Below, in pieces: positions 7,838 to 15,890 of a stretch of DNA of 64,000 bases. The notes beneath the pieces are model-generated. The model worked only from the letters and a program-made list of their open reading frames with translations. It had not been told where the DNA came from and ran no database searches. The stretch lies in assembly GCF_023008405.1 (NCBI RefSeq), contig NZ_CP095376.1:2690001-2754000 (forward strand). Direction: 5' to 3'. Origin of the DNA: Amycolatopsis sp. FBCC-B4732. Lineage in GTDB: Bacteria; Actinomycetota; Actinomycetes; Mycobacteriales; Pseudonocardiaceae. The translations under genes were made by a program, and so were the position numbers. How positions within the stretch are numbered: the first letter of the stretch is position 1; the number at the start of each line of letters is the position of its first letter.

Positions 7838-8299
7838 ATGAGCACGATCACCGAAATCGTGGACGTGGAAGTCCCCGTTTCCACCGCCTACAACCAGTGG
7901 ACGCAGTTCGAGGAATTCCCGCGGTTCATGGAAGGCGTCGAAGAGATCCGCCAGCTCGACGCCACGCACACCCACTGGGTGACGCGGTTCGGTGGTGTGA
8001 CGCGCGAATTCGACGCGACGATCACCGAACAGCACCCCGACGAGCGGGTCGCGTGGACGTCGGACTCCGGTCCGGACCACGCGGGCGTCATCACGTTCCA
8101 CCGCTTGGGAGACGCGCACACGCGGGTGACCGCGCAGATGGACATCGACCCGGAGGGCTTCGCCGAGAACGTCGCCGACAAGCTGGGCGTCCTCGACCGC
8201 CGGGTGAAGGGCGACCTCAAGCGGTTCAAGGAGTACGTCGAGCAGTACGGCCGGGAGACCGGCGGCTGGCGCGGTGACGTGGAGCGCCCGGGTACGTAA
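7838..8299 (+). CDS. SRPBCC (START-like) family protein
   Basis: A 153-residue SRPBCC/polyketide-cyclase-like protein: an N-terminal EIVDVEVPVSTAYNQWTQFEEFPRFM and a C-terminal long helix GDLKRFKEYVEQYGRET close the hydrophobic cavity typical of the fold. These small stand-alone proteins are common in actinobacterial stress regulons; the ligand is unknown. It is alone on its strand with its own SigF-type promoter. Start ATG with AGGAGG. Confidence 0.85.
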   Translation: MSTITEIVDVEVPVSTAYNQWTQFEEFPRFMEGVEEIRQLDATHTHWVTRFGGVTREFDATITEQHPDERVAWTSDSGPDHAGVITFHRLGDAHTRVTAQMDIDPEGFAENVADKLGVLDRRVKGDLKRFKEYVEQYGRETGGWRGDVERPGT

Positions 8300-8324
8300 C
8301 CCGATCGGGGCGAATCACCCGGCT

Positions 8325-8343
8325 GGGCGGTGCAGTACCGCCC
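8325..8343 (+). terminator. GC hairpin after the SRPBCC gene
   Basis: GGGCGGT / ACCGCCC with a 5-nt loop; no T run. It immediately precedes the next promoter, so it could insulate the two genes. Confidence 0.3.
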
Positions 8344-8349
8344 CGCCGG

Positions 8350-8375
8350 GTTTCGTGTCCGGGAACGACGGGTAG
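8350..8375 (+). promoter_or_regulatory. SigF-type promoter for the aldo/keto reductase gene
   Basis: GTTT (8350-8353), 16 nt, GGGTAG (8370-8375). The ATG is only 9 nt downstream, so the transcript would be leaderless or nearly so; no ribosome site is seen. Confidence 0.7.
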
Positions 8376-8384
8376 GCCGCCCCC

Positions 8385-9224
8385 ATGACGACCACCACCG
8401 CCGACGTTCCCACCGTCGAGCTGAACAACGGCGTGCGGATCCCGCAGTTCGGGTTCGGCGTCTTCCAGATCCCGCCGGAAGAAACCGCCCAGGCCGTGCG
8501 GACGGCCCTGGAGGCCGGCTACCGCCACATCGACACCGCGCAGATGTACCGGAACGAAGCGGGGGTCGGCGCCGGGATCGCGGACGCCGGCTTGAAACGC
8601 GAAGACGTGTTCGTCACCACGAAACTGGCGAACGACGCGCACGGCCACGACAACGCGATCACCGCGCTGGAAGGCAGCCTGCGGCGGCTCGGCTTCGACC
8701 ACGTCGACCTGTACCTGATCCACTGGCCCTTGCCGCACAAGGAAAACTACGTCCGGACGTGGCAGGGCTTCGAGGACATCCTGCGCGCGGGCAAGGCGCG
8801 CGCGATCGGCGTGTCGAACTTCCAGCCGGCGCACCTCGACCGGCTGGCGGAGGAGACTCCGACCGTGCCCGCGGTCAACCAGATCGAGCTGCACCCCGCG
8901 CTGCAGCAACCGGAACTGCGCGCCTACCACCGGGAGCACGGCATCGCGACCGAGGCGTGGAGCCCGCTCGCCCAGGGCGAAGTGCTCGACGACCCGGTGC
9001 TCACCGAGCTGGCGGGCAAGCACGAGCGCACGGCCGCGCAGGTGGTGCTGCGCTGGCACCTGCAGCTCGGGAACATCGTGTTCCCCAAGTCCGCGTCACC
9101 CGAGCGGATCCGGCAGGACATCGACGTCTTCGGCTTCGAACTGGACGACGAAGACATGAAGGCGATCGGCGAGCTCGACGCCGGCCGCCGCACCGGGCCG
9201 GATCCGGACGCTTTCACGGGGTGA
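8385..9224 (+). CDS. Aldo/keto reductase (AKR5-like)
   Basis: A 279-residue NADPH-dependent aldo/keto reductase similar to 2,5-diketo-D-gluconate reductases. The catalytic residues are visible: Asp in HIDTAQMY, Tyr in that motif, Lys in VFVTTKLAND and His in LIHWPLP. Also present are GVSNF and the NADPH-binding FPKSASPERIRQD. It reduces aldehydes or ketones in the cytoplasm; in a stress regulon, detoxification of reactive carbonyls is a reasonable inference. The short or absent leader fits the position of the SigF-type promoter. Confidence 0.9.
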   Translation: MTTTTADVPTVELNNGVRIPQFGFGVFQIPPEETAQAVRTALEAGYRHIDTAQMYRNEAGVGAGIADAGLKREDVFVTTKLANDAHGHDNAITALEGSLRRLGFDHVDLYLIHWPLPHKENYVRTWQGFEDILRAGKARAIGVSNFQPAHLDRLAEETPTVPAVNQIELHPALQQPELRAYHREHGIATEAWSPLAQGEVLDDPVLTELAGKHERTAAQVVLRWHLQLGNIVFPKSASPERIRQDIDVFGFELDDEDMKAIGELDAGRRTGPDPDAFTG

Positions 9225-9231
9225 CCGCGGC

Positions 9232-9257
9232 GTTTCCCTGAGCGACGCGGCGGGTAT
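9232..9257 (+). promoter_or_regulatory. SigF-type promoter for the 154-residue membrane protein gene
   Basis: GTTT (9232-9235), 16 nt, GGGTAT (9252-9257), 36 nt before the ATG. Confidence 0.7.
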
Positions 9258-9293
9258 CCCTCCGGCAAGGTCCCCCTGGAAGGAGTGTCCGGC

Positions 9294-9758
9294 ATGACCA
9301 CGAACGCGTATCTGTCGTTCCTCGCGATCGGCGTCGCGCTGGTCCTGATCGACGGGCAGATCATCTACCGCAGCGGCCGCCGGTACCTGGAGAACTCCTA
9401 CGGCGATCCGGCGGCGGGCGCTTCGATGACCCGCCTGGTCACGGTGCTGTTCCACCTGGCGACGCTGGGTGTGCTGGCCCTGATCTCGACCATCGACATG
9501 GGCGGAAGCGACTTGCCGGGCGTCGTCGGCCGGCTCGGCGTACTGCTGCTGATCCTGGCGATCGCGCACGCGATCACCCTCGGCGTGCTGGCCCGCATCC
9601 GCGGCGAGCAAGAGGTCGAGGCGGTCGTCCAGCGCGGCGGCCGGCAGCAGCGGGTGGAGCCGCAGACCCCGACGGTCACGCCGGTGCCGGGCCAGAACGG
9701 CCGGTACCCGGACGTCAGCCCGTCGCTGGAGAACCGGTCCCCGTACTCGGCCCAGTAA
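9294..9758 (+). CDS. Small integral membrane protein, unknown function
   Basis: 154 residues with three hydrophobic helices (about 6-24, 46-65 and 75-98) and a hydrophilic Q/P-rich C-terminal tail of about 50 residues, likely cytoplasmic. I do not recognise the family. The ATG at 9294 has AAGGAG at good spacing; an in-frame GTG at 9285 lies inside that ribosome site and was rejected. It has its own SigF-type promoter, so it is probably part of the envelope stress response. Confidence 0.75.
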   Translation: MTTNAYLSFLAIGVALVLIDGQIIYRSGRRYLENSYGDPAAGASMTRLVTVLFHLATLGVLALISTIDMGGSDLPGVVGRLGVLLLILAIAHAITLGVLARIRGEQEVEAVVQRGGRQQRVEPQTPTVTPVPGQNGRYPDVSPSLENRSPYSAQ

Positions 9759-9764
9759 CCGCCC

Positions 9765-10571
9765 TCAGCCCTCGCGCCCGGCCGCCGGGAGATCGACCTC
9801 GGTGTGCCGGGCCGCGAGCGTTCCGGCCAGGTCGGCGAGTTTGACGTTCAGGTCCTGGGACGCGCGCCGCAGCACGTCGAACGCTTCGTCGGCGTCTATG
9901 CCACGGCGCTGCATCAGGATCCCCTTCGCCTGACCGATGACGTCCCGGCTGTCGACCGCGCGGCGCAGGTGCTCGGCCTCCAGCTCGGCCGTGACGACGG
10001 CTTCGGTGTGAGCGAGCGCCAGCGAGGCGTGCGTGGCCAGCAGGAGCGCGGTGTCGATGGCCTCACGGTTGAACGCACCCGGCGTCCGCGAATAGATGTT
10101 GAGCGCCCCCGACAGGCGCGGCGGGCGGGCGTCCGGCACCAGCGCCGTCGCCAGCACCGAGTGGTAGCCGTGCCGGGCGGCCCCCGGGCCGAACGACGGC
10201 CACCGCGGGTCGCGCCCGACGTCCTGCGACCAGCAGAGGGCCGGGCCGTCCGGGCGCGCCGAATCCACGCAGGGACCTTCGCCGTGGTCGTACTGCAGCA
10301 GGTCGAGCTCCACGGCCACCGGGTCGGTCTCGATCGGCGTGTGGAACCGGCCGTCCGGGTCGCGCAGGGTGACGCTGACCAGGTCGGCGTCCGGGACGAT
10401 GGCGACCGCGGCGCCGACGACGAGCCTGAGCACGCCGCCGACGGTGTGCGTCACGTCCAGCAAGGTCCGCGTGAGGTCGGCGAACTGGCTCGCCAAGGGG
10501 CCCGGCGCCGGTTCGCCGTCCTGCCCGAACCAGGTCCGGTCCCTGGCCCACTCCTCTTCGCTGACGCTCAT
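9765..10571 (-). CDS. GAF-ANTAR RNA-binding response protein
   Basis: 268 residues. A GAF domain (about 35-190) with HGEGPCVDSARPDGPALCWSQDV is followed by an ANTAR domain (about 205-258: HLRRAVDSRDVIGQAKGILMQRRGI, ADEAFDVLRRASQDLNVKLADLA). ANTAR domains bind tandem stem-loops in RNA and act as antiterminators; the GAF part is the sensor. Starts 37 nt after the hemerythrin gene and is probably transcribed with it from the SigF-type promoter at 11188-11212. A second GAF-ANTAR gene lies at 16.2 kb. Confidence 0.85.
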   Translation of the reverse strand: MSVSEEEWARDRTWFGQDGEPAPGPLASQFADLTRTLLDVTHTVGGVLRLVVGAAVAIVPDADLVSVTLRDPDGRFHTPIETDPVAVELDLLQYDHGEGPCVDSARPDGPALCWSQDVGRDPRWPSFGPGAARHGYHSVLATALVPDARPPRLSGALNIYSRTPGAFNREAIDTALLLATHASLALAHTEAVVTAELEAEHLRRAVDSRDVIGQAKGILMQRRGIDADEAFDVLRRASQDLNVKLADLAGTLAARHTEVDLPAAGREG

Positions 10572-10608
10572 CGGTCCTCACTGTGTCGGTGATCGGTGTG
10601 GGGCCCAT

Positions 10609-11151
10609 TCAACCCGATGCCGGCGCGTTCTCGCTCGAGCCCGGCCCGCGCAGGGCGTTTCGGGCACGGTCGACGAACCCCGGGCCCGGCCACAGCTGCT
10701 CGGCGGCCGGCACCCGGTCGGCCAGGTCCGGGTGCGGCAGCGTCGCGGCGGCTTCCCGGGCTTCGAGGACCGCCCGGCCCAACGTGGTCCGCCGTTCGGG
10801 GGAACAGCGGCGCCGGACCTCGGTCACGGCGGCGGGCCCTTCCTCGCGGACGTGCCGCCGGACCGCGCGGATCAGCCCGCCCAGCAGCCGCTCGAACCGG
10901 ACCTCCTGTGGCCCGGCGCCCTCCAGCTCCCGCATCAGCCGCTCCGCTTCGGCGAGGTCGCCTTCGCCGTCGAGGAAGGGCTCTTCGGCGACGGCGTGCC
11001 GGACGAGCTGCGCGGTCAGGTGATCCGCGAGGTCCTTGCGGTTCTCCGGGCTGCCCTGGCCGAGTTCGAGCTCGGTGCACAGCCGGTCGAGCTCCCGGTG
11101 GTCGCCGGCGAGGACGATCGTCAGGTCGGTTGCGGGGTGGCTGCCGTTCAT
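10609..11151 (-). CDS. Hemerythrin HHE-domain protein
   Basis: A 180-residue four-helix protein with candidate di-iron ligands in GDHRELDRL (helix 1), VRHAVAEEPFL (helix 2) and RRHVREEGPAAV (helix 4), as in hemerythrin-like HHE proteins. Actinobacterial members sense or buffer O2, NO or peroxide; which applies here cannot be told. First gene of an operon with the GAF-ANTAR gene, divergent from the CYTH-CHAD gene, with back-to-back SigF-type promoters. Confidence 0.8.
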   Translation of the reverse strand: MNGSHPATDLTIVLAGDHRELDRLCTELELGQGSPENRKDLADHLTAQLVRHAVAEEPFLDGEGDLAEAERLMRELEGAGPQEVRFERLLGGLIRAVRRHVREEGPAAVTEVRRRCSPERRTTLGRAVLEAREAAATLPHPDLADRVPAAEQLWPGPGFVDRARNALRGPGSSENAPASG

Positions 11152-11187
11152 GCACGCTCCTGGTCCGGCTGGGGATTTCCGAGACGG

Positions 11188-11212
11188 ATACCCGCTGCTC
11201 GCGCGCCGAATC
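11188..11212 (-). promoter_or_regulatory. SigF-type promoter for the hemerythrin/GAF-ANTAR operon
   Basis: GATT (11212-11209), 15 nt, GGGTAT (11193-11188), 36 nt before the ATG. The -35 fits GNNT but not GTTT. Confidence 0.6.
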
Positions 11213-11214
11213 CC

Positions 11215-11240
11215 GTGTCGGCCGCCGGCGAGCCGGGTAT
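11215..11240 (+). promoter_or_regulatory. SigF-type promoter for the CYTH-CHAD gene
   Basis: GTGT (11215-11218), 16 nt, GGGTAT (11235-11240), 34 nt before the ATG. Confidence 0.6.
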
Positions 11241-11274
11241 GCCACCGGGAGAACCGGCTTCAGGGAGGACGACC

Positions 11275-12771
11275 ATGGCACCGCCGTCGACGGTGATCGA
11301 GCGCGAACGCAAGTACGAGATCGCCGCGGGCAGCGGCGTGCCCCGGCTGATCGGCGTGGCCGGCGTCGCGGCGCAGGACGATCCGGTCGAGCAGATCCTC
11401 GACGCTTCCTACTACGACACGGAGACCTTCCGGCTGGCGGCCGCCGGCATCACGCTGCGGCGGCGCGTCGGCGGGCACGACGCCGGCTGGCACCTCAAGC
11501 TGCCGGTCTCGGCCGACGAACGGCAGGAGATCCAGCTGCCGCTGGGCGGCGACGCCCGGAAGGTGCCGGGCCGGCTCCGCCGCCTGGTGCGGGCGTACAC
11601 GCTGGGGGAGAAGCTGGTGCCGATCGCGCACCTGCGCACCGACCGGTTCGCCCACCGGCTGGCCGCCGAAGACGGCCGCACGATCGCCACCCTCACCGAC
11701 GACCACGTGACCGGCGAGGCGGGCGGGACGGCCGCGCACCTCGACGAGTGGCGCGAACTGGAACTGGAGCTCGACCCGGACACCGAACCGGGCCTGCTCG
11801 AGGAGTTCGACCACGCGCTGGCCGACGCCGGCGCCTCGGCCTCGCCGTGGCCCTCGAAGCTGCGCCGCCTGGTAGGCGACCGCGTCCCGGCGACGCCGTG
11901 CCCGGGCAAGAAGCCGTCGGCAGGTGACGTCGTGCTGGCCTCGCTGCGCGCGCACTCGGCCGCACTGCGCCGCGCGGACGTCGGGGTGCGCCTCGACGTC
12001 GACGATTCCGTGCACCAGATGCGCGTCGCGGCCAGGAAGCTGCGGAGCACGCTTCGCAGCTTCGGCTCGCTCCTCGACCAAAATAAGACCGCGGGCCTGG
12101 CGGCCGAGCTGCAGTGGCTCGGACGGCAGCTGGCCCCGGCCCGGGACACCGAGGTCACCGAGGAGCGGCTGCGTGAGCGGCTCGGCGACGTACCGCCGGA
12201 GCTGGTGCTCGGGCCGCTGCGCCAGTTCCTCACCCGCTACTTCGCCCGCGAGGCGGAGGAGGCGCGCACGCGGGCGGTGACGGCGCTGACCGGCAAGCGC
12301 TACCTCGCGCTCCTGCGGGAGCTGGACGCGGTGGTCACGGACCCGCCGTGGACCGCGAAGGCGCGCAAGCCCGCGAAGGCCGGACTGCGCAAGCCGCTGC
12401 GCAAGGCGGCCCGGAAGCTGACCCGCGCCGAGGCGGCCACCCACGGCCTGGCGGACGAGCACCTGGAGCACGCCCTGCACGACGTCCGGAAGAAGGCGAA
12501 GCGGGCCCGCTACGCCGCCGACACCGTGAAGCCGGTGTCGGGCAAGAAGGTGAAGAAGTGGCGCCGGAACGTCAAGGCGGTGCAGCAGACGCTCGGTGCG
12601 CACCAGGACACCGTGGTCGGCCGGGAGGTCCTGCGCCACCTCGCGATCGCCGGGCACGGCGAGGGCCAGAACACGTTCACCTTCGGGGTGCTGCACGCCC
12701 AGGACGCCGAGCGGGCGGAGAAGCTGCGCAAGCGGTTCGCGGCGGAGTGGCGGCGGCTCCGGAAGGGCTGA
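11275..12771 (+). CDS. CYTH-CHAD domain protein
   Basis: 498 residues: a CYTH domain (about 1-205) with the ExExK signature in IERERKYE and paired acidic strands EWRELELELD, then a CHAD helical domain (about 220-498) with conserved His/Arg/Lys (VHQMRVAARKLRSTLRSF, ALHDVRKKAKRARYA). CYTH enzymes hydrolyse or bind triphosphates including tripolyphosphate, and CHAD domains bind polyphosphate, so a polyphosphate-linked role is likely. The start ATG follows AGGGAGG. Monocistronic with a SigF-type promoter and a strong downstream hairpin. Confidence 0.9.
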   Translation: MAPPSTVIERERKYEIAAGSGVPRLIGVAGVAAQDDPVEQILDASYYDTETFRLAAAGITLRRRVGGHDAGWHLKLPVSADERQEIQLPLGGDARKVPGRLRRLVRAYTLGEKLVPIAHLRTDRFAHRLAAEDGRTIATLTDDHVTGEAGGTAAHLDEWRELELELDPDTEPGLLEEFDHALADAGASASPWPSKLRRLVGDRVPATPCPGKKPSAGDVVLASLRAHSAALRRADVGVRLDVDDSVHQMRVAARKLRSTLRSFGSLLDQNKTAGLAAELQWLGRQLAPARDTEVTEERLRERLGDVPPELVLGPLRQFLTRYFAREAEEARTRAVTALTGKRYLALLRELDAVVTDPPWTAKARKPAKAGLRKPLRKAARKLTRAEAATHGLADEHLEHALHDVRKKAKRARYAADTVKPVSGKKVKKWRRNVKAVQQTLGAHQDTVVGREVLRHLAIAGHGEGQNTFTFGVLHAQDAERAEKLRKRFAAEWRRLRKG

Positions 12772-12777
12772 CCGCGT

Positions 12778-12806
12778 CCCGTCCCGGCCGGCTCGGCCGG
12801 GACGGG
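12778..12806. terminator. Bidirectional hairpin between the CYTH-CHAD gene and sigF
   Basis: CCCGTCCCGGCC and GGCCGGGACGGG form a perfect 12-bp stem with a 5-nt loop between two convergent genes. No T run, as is usual for actinomycetes. Confidence 0.65.
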
Positions 12807-12807
12807 C

Positions 12808-13599
12808 TCAGCCTTCGCCGGTCAGCTTGCCGCGCAGCTGCTCGAGGGTCTGCGACAGCAGGCGCGAGACGTGCATCTGCGAGATCCCGACGCGGTCGGC
12901 GATCTGGGTCTGGGTCAACCCGCCGAAGAACCGCATGACCAGGATCGCGCGCTCGCGCTTGGGCAGTTCCTGCAGGAGCGGCTGGAGGGCCTCGTGGTTC
13001 TCCACCATGGCCATCTCGTGGTCCGGTTCCCCCATCGTGTCCGCCAGCGACAGCGCCTCGGCGTCGTCGTGGACGGGCTTGTCGACCGAGAGCGCCTGGT
13101 ACGCGTTGCCCGCCATCAGGCCCTCGCGGACTTCGTCGACGTCCAGGTTGAGGTGCTCGGCCAGCTCGGTCGGCGTCGGGGCGCGGCCCAGGCGCTGCGA
13201 GAGCGTCGCCGAGCCCTGGCTCAGCGACAGGTGCAGTTCCTTGAGCCGACGGGGGACGCGCACGGACCAGCCGGTGTCGCGGAAGTGCCGCCGCACCTCG
13301 CCCATGATCGTCGGCACCGCGAAGGACAGGAAGTCGTGCCCACGGGTGGGGTCGAACCGGTCGACGGCGTTGATCAGGCCGATCCGCGCCACCTGGACGA
13401 GGTCTTCCCGGGGCTCGCCGCGGCCGGAGAACCGCGTCGCGATGTGCTCGGCGAGCGGCAGCAGCTCGGTGACCAGTTTGCTTCGGACCACGTCCCGCCG
13501 CGGGTCGTCCGCCTCGAGGCGGCCCAGCTCGTCGAACAGCGGCTCGCAGTGGGCGTATTCATCCGGGCGGTGGAGCACGGTTTTGCGTTCGGCGCTCAC
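12808..13599 (-). CDS. sigF: SigF/SigB-family sigma factor
   Basis: 263 residues with sigma-70 region 2 (REDLVQVARIGLINAVDRFD and the DNA-melting FLSFAVPTIMGEVRRHFRD), region 3, and a region 4 HTH (LTQTQIADRVGISQMHVSRLLSQ). This is the SigF/SigB/SigG general-stress type without region 1.1. The GTG at 13599 overlaps the anti-sigma stop (GTGA), so the two are made in fixed ratio. Expected target promoters have GGGTA -10 elements; many flank this gene, including one before its own operon, implying positive autoregulation. Confidence 0.9.
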   Translation of the reverse strand: MSAERKTVLHRPDEYAHCEPLFDELGRLEADDPRRDVVRSKLVTELLPLAEHIATRFSGRGEPREDLVQVARIGLINAVDRFDPTRGHDFLSFAVPTIMGEVRRHFRDTGWSVRVPRRLKELHLSLSQGSATLSQRLGRAPTPTELAEHLNLDVDEVREGLMAGNAYQALSVDKPVHDDAEALSLADTMGEPDHEMAMVENHEALQPLLQELPKRERAILVMRFFGGLTQTQIADRVGISQMHVSRLLSQTLEQLRGKLTGEG

Positions 13600-14123
13600 G
13601 CGCTCGTTCCCGGGTTCAGCACCAGCTCGATCGTGACGATCCCCGCGCCTCCTCCGGGAAGGACGTCGCAGTGCGCGGTCACCGATCGGCTGAGGGTGGT
13701 CAGGACGTGCCAGCCGAACGTGCGGTCGCTCGGCGGGCGCGGGTCGCTCGACCGGGTCGAAACGACGACGTGCAGCCCGTCGATCGCGAGCCGGAAGCGG
13801 CAGTGCAGCTGCGAGCCGAGCTCGGCGAGCTGGACCAGCTGGGCGCACGCCTCGTCGACCGCCATCTTCGCGTCGGCGATCGCGTCCAAGCCGAAGTCCG
13901 CGCGCGAGACGACGCCGTGCGTGAGCATGCGTACCAGGGGGATCTGCTCCGCCATGGCGGGGAGCCGCAGCTCGACGAGCTCGTCGAGCATCTCGTCGAC
14001 GGTGGGTTTACCGCCGAACGAGCCACTTCGTGTTTCTTCCATGCTGGAGGTACTACCCATCCGGGCGAATGCCGACACTTGCTGTTCAGGGGTTTCGGAG
14101 TTGTCCATCGGGCTCGACGTCAC
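13596..14123 (-). CDS. rsbW: RsbW/UsfX-like anti-sigma factor
   Basis: 175 residues; an HATPase-fold anti-sigma factor. The N box reads AVDEACAQLV (about 88-97), with Gln at the place of the usual Asn, and the G box reads FGWHVLTTL (about 136-144). Both resemble the mycobacterial SigF antagonist UsfX. It should bind SigF and be released by STAS antagonists; kinase activity is uncertain given the altered boxes. The GTG at 14123 overlaps the upstream stop (GTGA); an ATG at 14108 is an alternative. The N-terminal 40 residues are poorly conserved in style. Confidence 0.85.
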   Translation of the reverse strand: MTSSPMDNSETPEQQVSAFARMGSTSSMEETRSGSFGGKPTVDEMLDELVELRLPAMAEQIPLVRMLTHGVVSRADFGLDAIADAKMAVDEACAQLVQLAELGSQLHCRFRLAIDGLHVVVSTRSSDPRPPSDRTFGWHVLTTLSRSVTAHCDVLPGGGAGIVTIELVLNPGTSA

Positions 14124-14449
14124 CGGCCGAGCGCCCGTTCGAGTTCCTTCTTGGTCATCTTCGAGCGGCCGTCGATGTTCTTCTTCTTGGCTTCGTTGTA
14201 CAACTGGTCCTTCGTGGGGCCGCCGGGGCCCTTGCGGTTGCCGGAACGCTCGCCGCCGCGCTGCTGCGGGGACTTGTCCTCGATCGAGGTCCGGCTGGCT
14301 TCCCGGGACTCACCCGACTGCGCGCGGTTCTTGTTCACGGTGCGGGCCGCGATTTCCTTGGCCCGCCCGGTGCTCACGCCGCGGTCCTCGGCCGAGTCCT
14401 TGATGTGCTCGTACTGGCGTTCACGCTTGCCGCTCCACGACTGAGGCAT
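14120..14449 (-). CDS. Basic protein with C-terminal Rho_N/SAP-like motif
   Basis: 109 residues, very basic. Residues about 1-50 (RGVSTGRAKEIAARTVNKNR) resemble the small actinobacterial proteins often labelled plasmid stabilisation protein. The C-terminus (about 77-109: TKDQLYNEAKKKNIDGRSKMTKKELERAL) is a Rho_N/SAP-like helix-extended-helix that probably binds nucleic acid. The same motif ends the Ku protein at 19.3 kb. First gene of the sigF operon; AAGGGAG precedes the ATG. A role in DNA compaction or protection is inference. Confidence 0.75.
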   Translation of the reverse strand: MPQSWSGKRERQYEHIKDSAEDRGVSTGRAKEIAARTVNKNRAQSGESREASRTSIEDKSPQQRGGERSGNRKGPGGPTKDQLYNEAKKKNIDGRSKMTKKELERALGR

Positions 14450-14476
14450 GGCAGCTCCCTTCCTGGCGCGAGACGG

Positions 14477-14501
14477 GTACCCGGGTGATCACCGGGTAAA
14501 C
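14477..14501 (-). promoter_or_regulatory. SigF-type promoter of the sigF operon
   Basis: GTTT (14501-14498), 15 nt, GGGTAC (14482-14477), 27 nt before the first ATG. A perfect match that implies autoregulation. Confidence 0.75.
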
Positions 14502-14514
14502 GTCGTCTTCGCGT

Positions 14515-14540
14515 GGTTACCCACCGCATCGGCCGGGTAC
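14515..14540 (+). promoter_or_regulatory. SigF-type promoter for the F420-dependent dehydrogenase gene
   Basis: GGTT (14515-14518), 16 nt, GGGTAC (14535-14540), divergent from the sigF operon promoter. Confidence 0.6.
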
Positions 14541-14568
14541 GCGACGGGCTGACCGAGAGGAGGCGCCG

Positions 14569-15531
14569 ATGCGGATCGGCTACACCCTGATGACCGAGCA
14601 GACCGGGCCGAACGAACTGGTCCGGTTCGCCGCCGGTGCGGAAGCGGCCGGCTTCGACTTCGAGGTGATGAGCGACCACTACTCGCCCTGGCTGGCCGAG
14701 CAGGGGCACGCGCCCTACGCGTGGAGCGTGCTGGGCGCGGTCACCCAGAGCACCGAGCGCGTCGAGCTGATGACCTACGTGACCTGCCCGATCATGCGGT
14801 ACCACCCGGCCGTGGTGGCGCAGAAGGCGGCGACCGTGCAGGCGCTCTCGGCCGGCCGGTTCACCCTCGGGCTCGGCGCCGGCGAGAACCTCAACGAGCA
14901 CGTCGTCGGCCGCGGCTGGCCGCCGGCCAACGTCCGGCACGACATGCTCGCCGAGGCCGTCCAGATCATCGGCGGCCTGTTCGACGGCGGCCACTTCGAC
15001 TACGAGGGCAAGCACTTCCGCGTCGACTCCGCGAAACTGTGGGACCTGCCGGAGAAGCGGACGCCGGTCGCCATCGCCGTGTCCGGCTCGCAGTCGGTCC
15101 GCCGGTTCGCCCCGGTCGCCGACGCGATGATCGCCGTCGAGCCGAAGGTGGAGCTGTCGCGGGAGTGGGACGCGACCCGGCTCGGGCCGCCGACCCGCAA
15201 GATCGCGCAGCTGCCGATCTCGTGGGGTGCCGACCGCGAGGCCGCGGTGAAGCGCGCGCACGAGCAGTTCCGCTGGTTCGCCGGCGGCTGGAAGGTCAAC
15301 GCCGAGCTGCCCGGGCCGGCCGGGTTCGCCGGGGCGACGCAGTTCATCCGCGAGGAGGACGTCGCCGGCTCGATCGCGTGCGGCCCGGACGTGGAACCGA
15401 TCGTCGAAGGCGTCCGCGAGTTCGAGAAGGCGGGCTTCACCGACGTGGCGCTCGTCCAGATCGGCGGTGACCAGCAGGAGGGCTTCCTCGACTTCGCCGA
15501 GAAGGAGCTGCTGCCGGCGCTGCGCGGCTAG
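14569..15531 (+). CDS. F420-dependent glucose-6-phosphate dehydrogenase-like enzyme
   Basis: 320 residues of the LLM/F420 superfamily, closest in style to the FGD-like group: MRIGYTLMTEQTGPNELVRFA, FEVMSDHYSPWLAEQGHAPYAWSVLG, TCPIMRYHPAVVAQKAAT, LGLGAGENLNEHVVGRGWPP and SGSQSVRRFAPVAD. Such enzymes reduce cofactor F420 with a sugar phosphate or alcohol; reduced F420 supports resistance to oxidative and nitrosative stress. That fits the SigF-type promoter. The ATG follows GAGAGGAGG. The stop overlaps the convergent STAS gene by 4 nt. Confidence 0.85.
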   Translation: MRIGYTLMTEQTGPNELVRFAAGAEAAGFDFEVMSDHYSPWLAEQGHAPYAWSVLGAVTQSTERVELMTYVTCPIMRYHPAVVAQKAATVQALSAGRFTLGLGAGENLNEHVVGRGWPPANVRHDMLAEAVQIIGGLFDGGHFDYEGKHFRVDSAKLWDLPEKRTPVAIAVSGSQSVRRFAPVADAMIAVEPKVELSREWDATRLGPPTRKIAQLPISWGADREAAVKRAHEQFRWFAGGWKVNAELPGPAGFAGATQFIREEDVAGSIACGPDVEPIVEGVREFEKAGFTDVALVQIGGDQQEGFLDFAEKELLPALRG

Positions 15532-15890
15532 CGAGCGGGCTCGGGCGCGGGTCCGGCCTCGGTGAGCCGCCGGTCCGCGCCCGTCACCCGCAGGGCGCGG
15601 CGGACCGCCGGGCTGGTCCCGGTGACGACGAGCAGCTCGGCGCCGCGCTGCTCGGCCTCGAGCGCGGCGTGGAGCAGCACCCGCACACCCGCGACACCGA
15701 GGAAGTCCACTTCGGACAGGTCGACGGCGAGCTGCTCCGGCGCCGCCCACAGCCGGTCGGTGAGCAGGGCGCCCAAGTCGCCGGCGGTCGCGCTGTCGAG
15801 TTCGCCGCGCACGGTGACGCGGACGGTGTGCGGGGCGGGCCACGTGGTGCGCAGCCGCAGGGCGGGACATCGGGCTCGGGAAGCGTTCAT
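15528..15890 (-). CDS. STAS-domain protein lacking the usual phospho-serine
   Basis: 120 residues: TVRVTVRGELDSATAGDLGALL, LAVDLSEVDFLGVAGVRVLL, then a C-terminal tail. This is the anti-anti-sigma fold, but the two positions before the conserved Gly are Val and Ala (LGVAG, about 64-68), so it cannot be regulated by the canonical RsbW phosphorylation. It could act as a constitutive SigF activator. No SigF-type promoter is seen; 15891-16183 holds nothing else recognisable. Confidence 0.8.
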   Translation of the reverse strand: MNASRARCPALRLRTTWPAPHTVRVTVRGELDSATAGDLGALLTDRLWAAPEQLAVDLSEVDFLGVAGVRVLLHAALEAEQRGAELLVVTGTSPAVRRALRVTGADRRLTEAGPAPEPAR

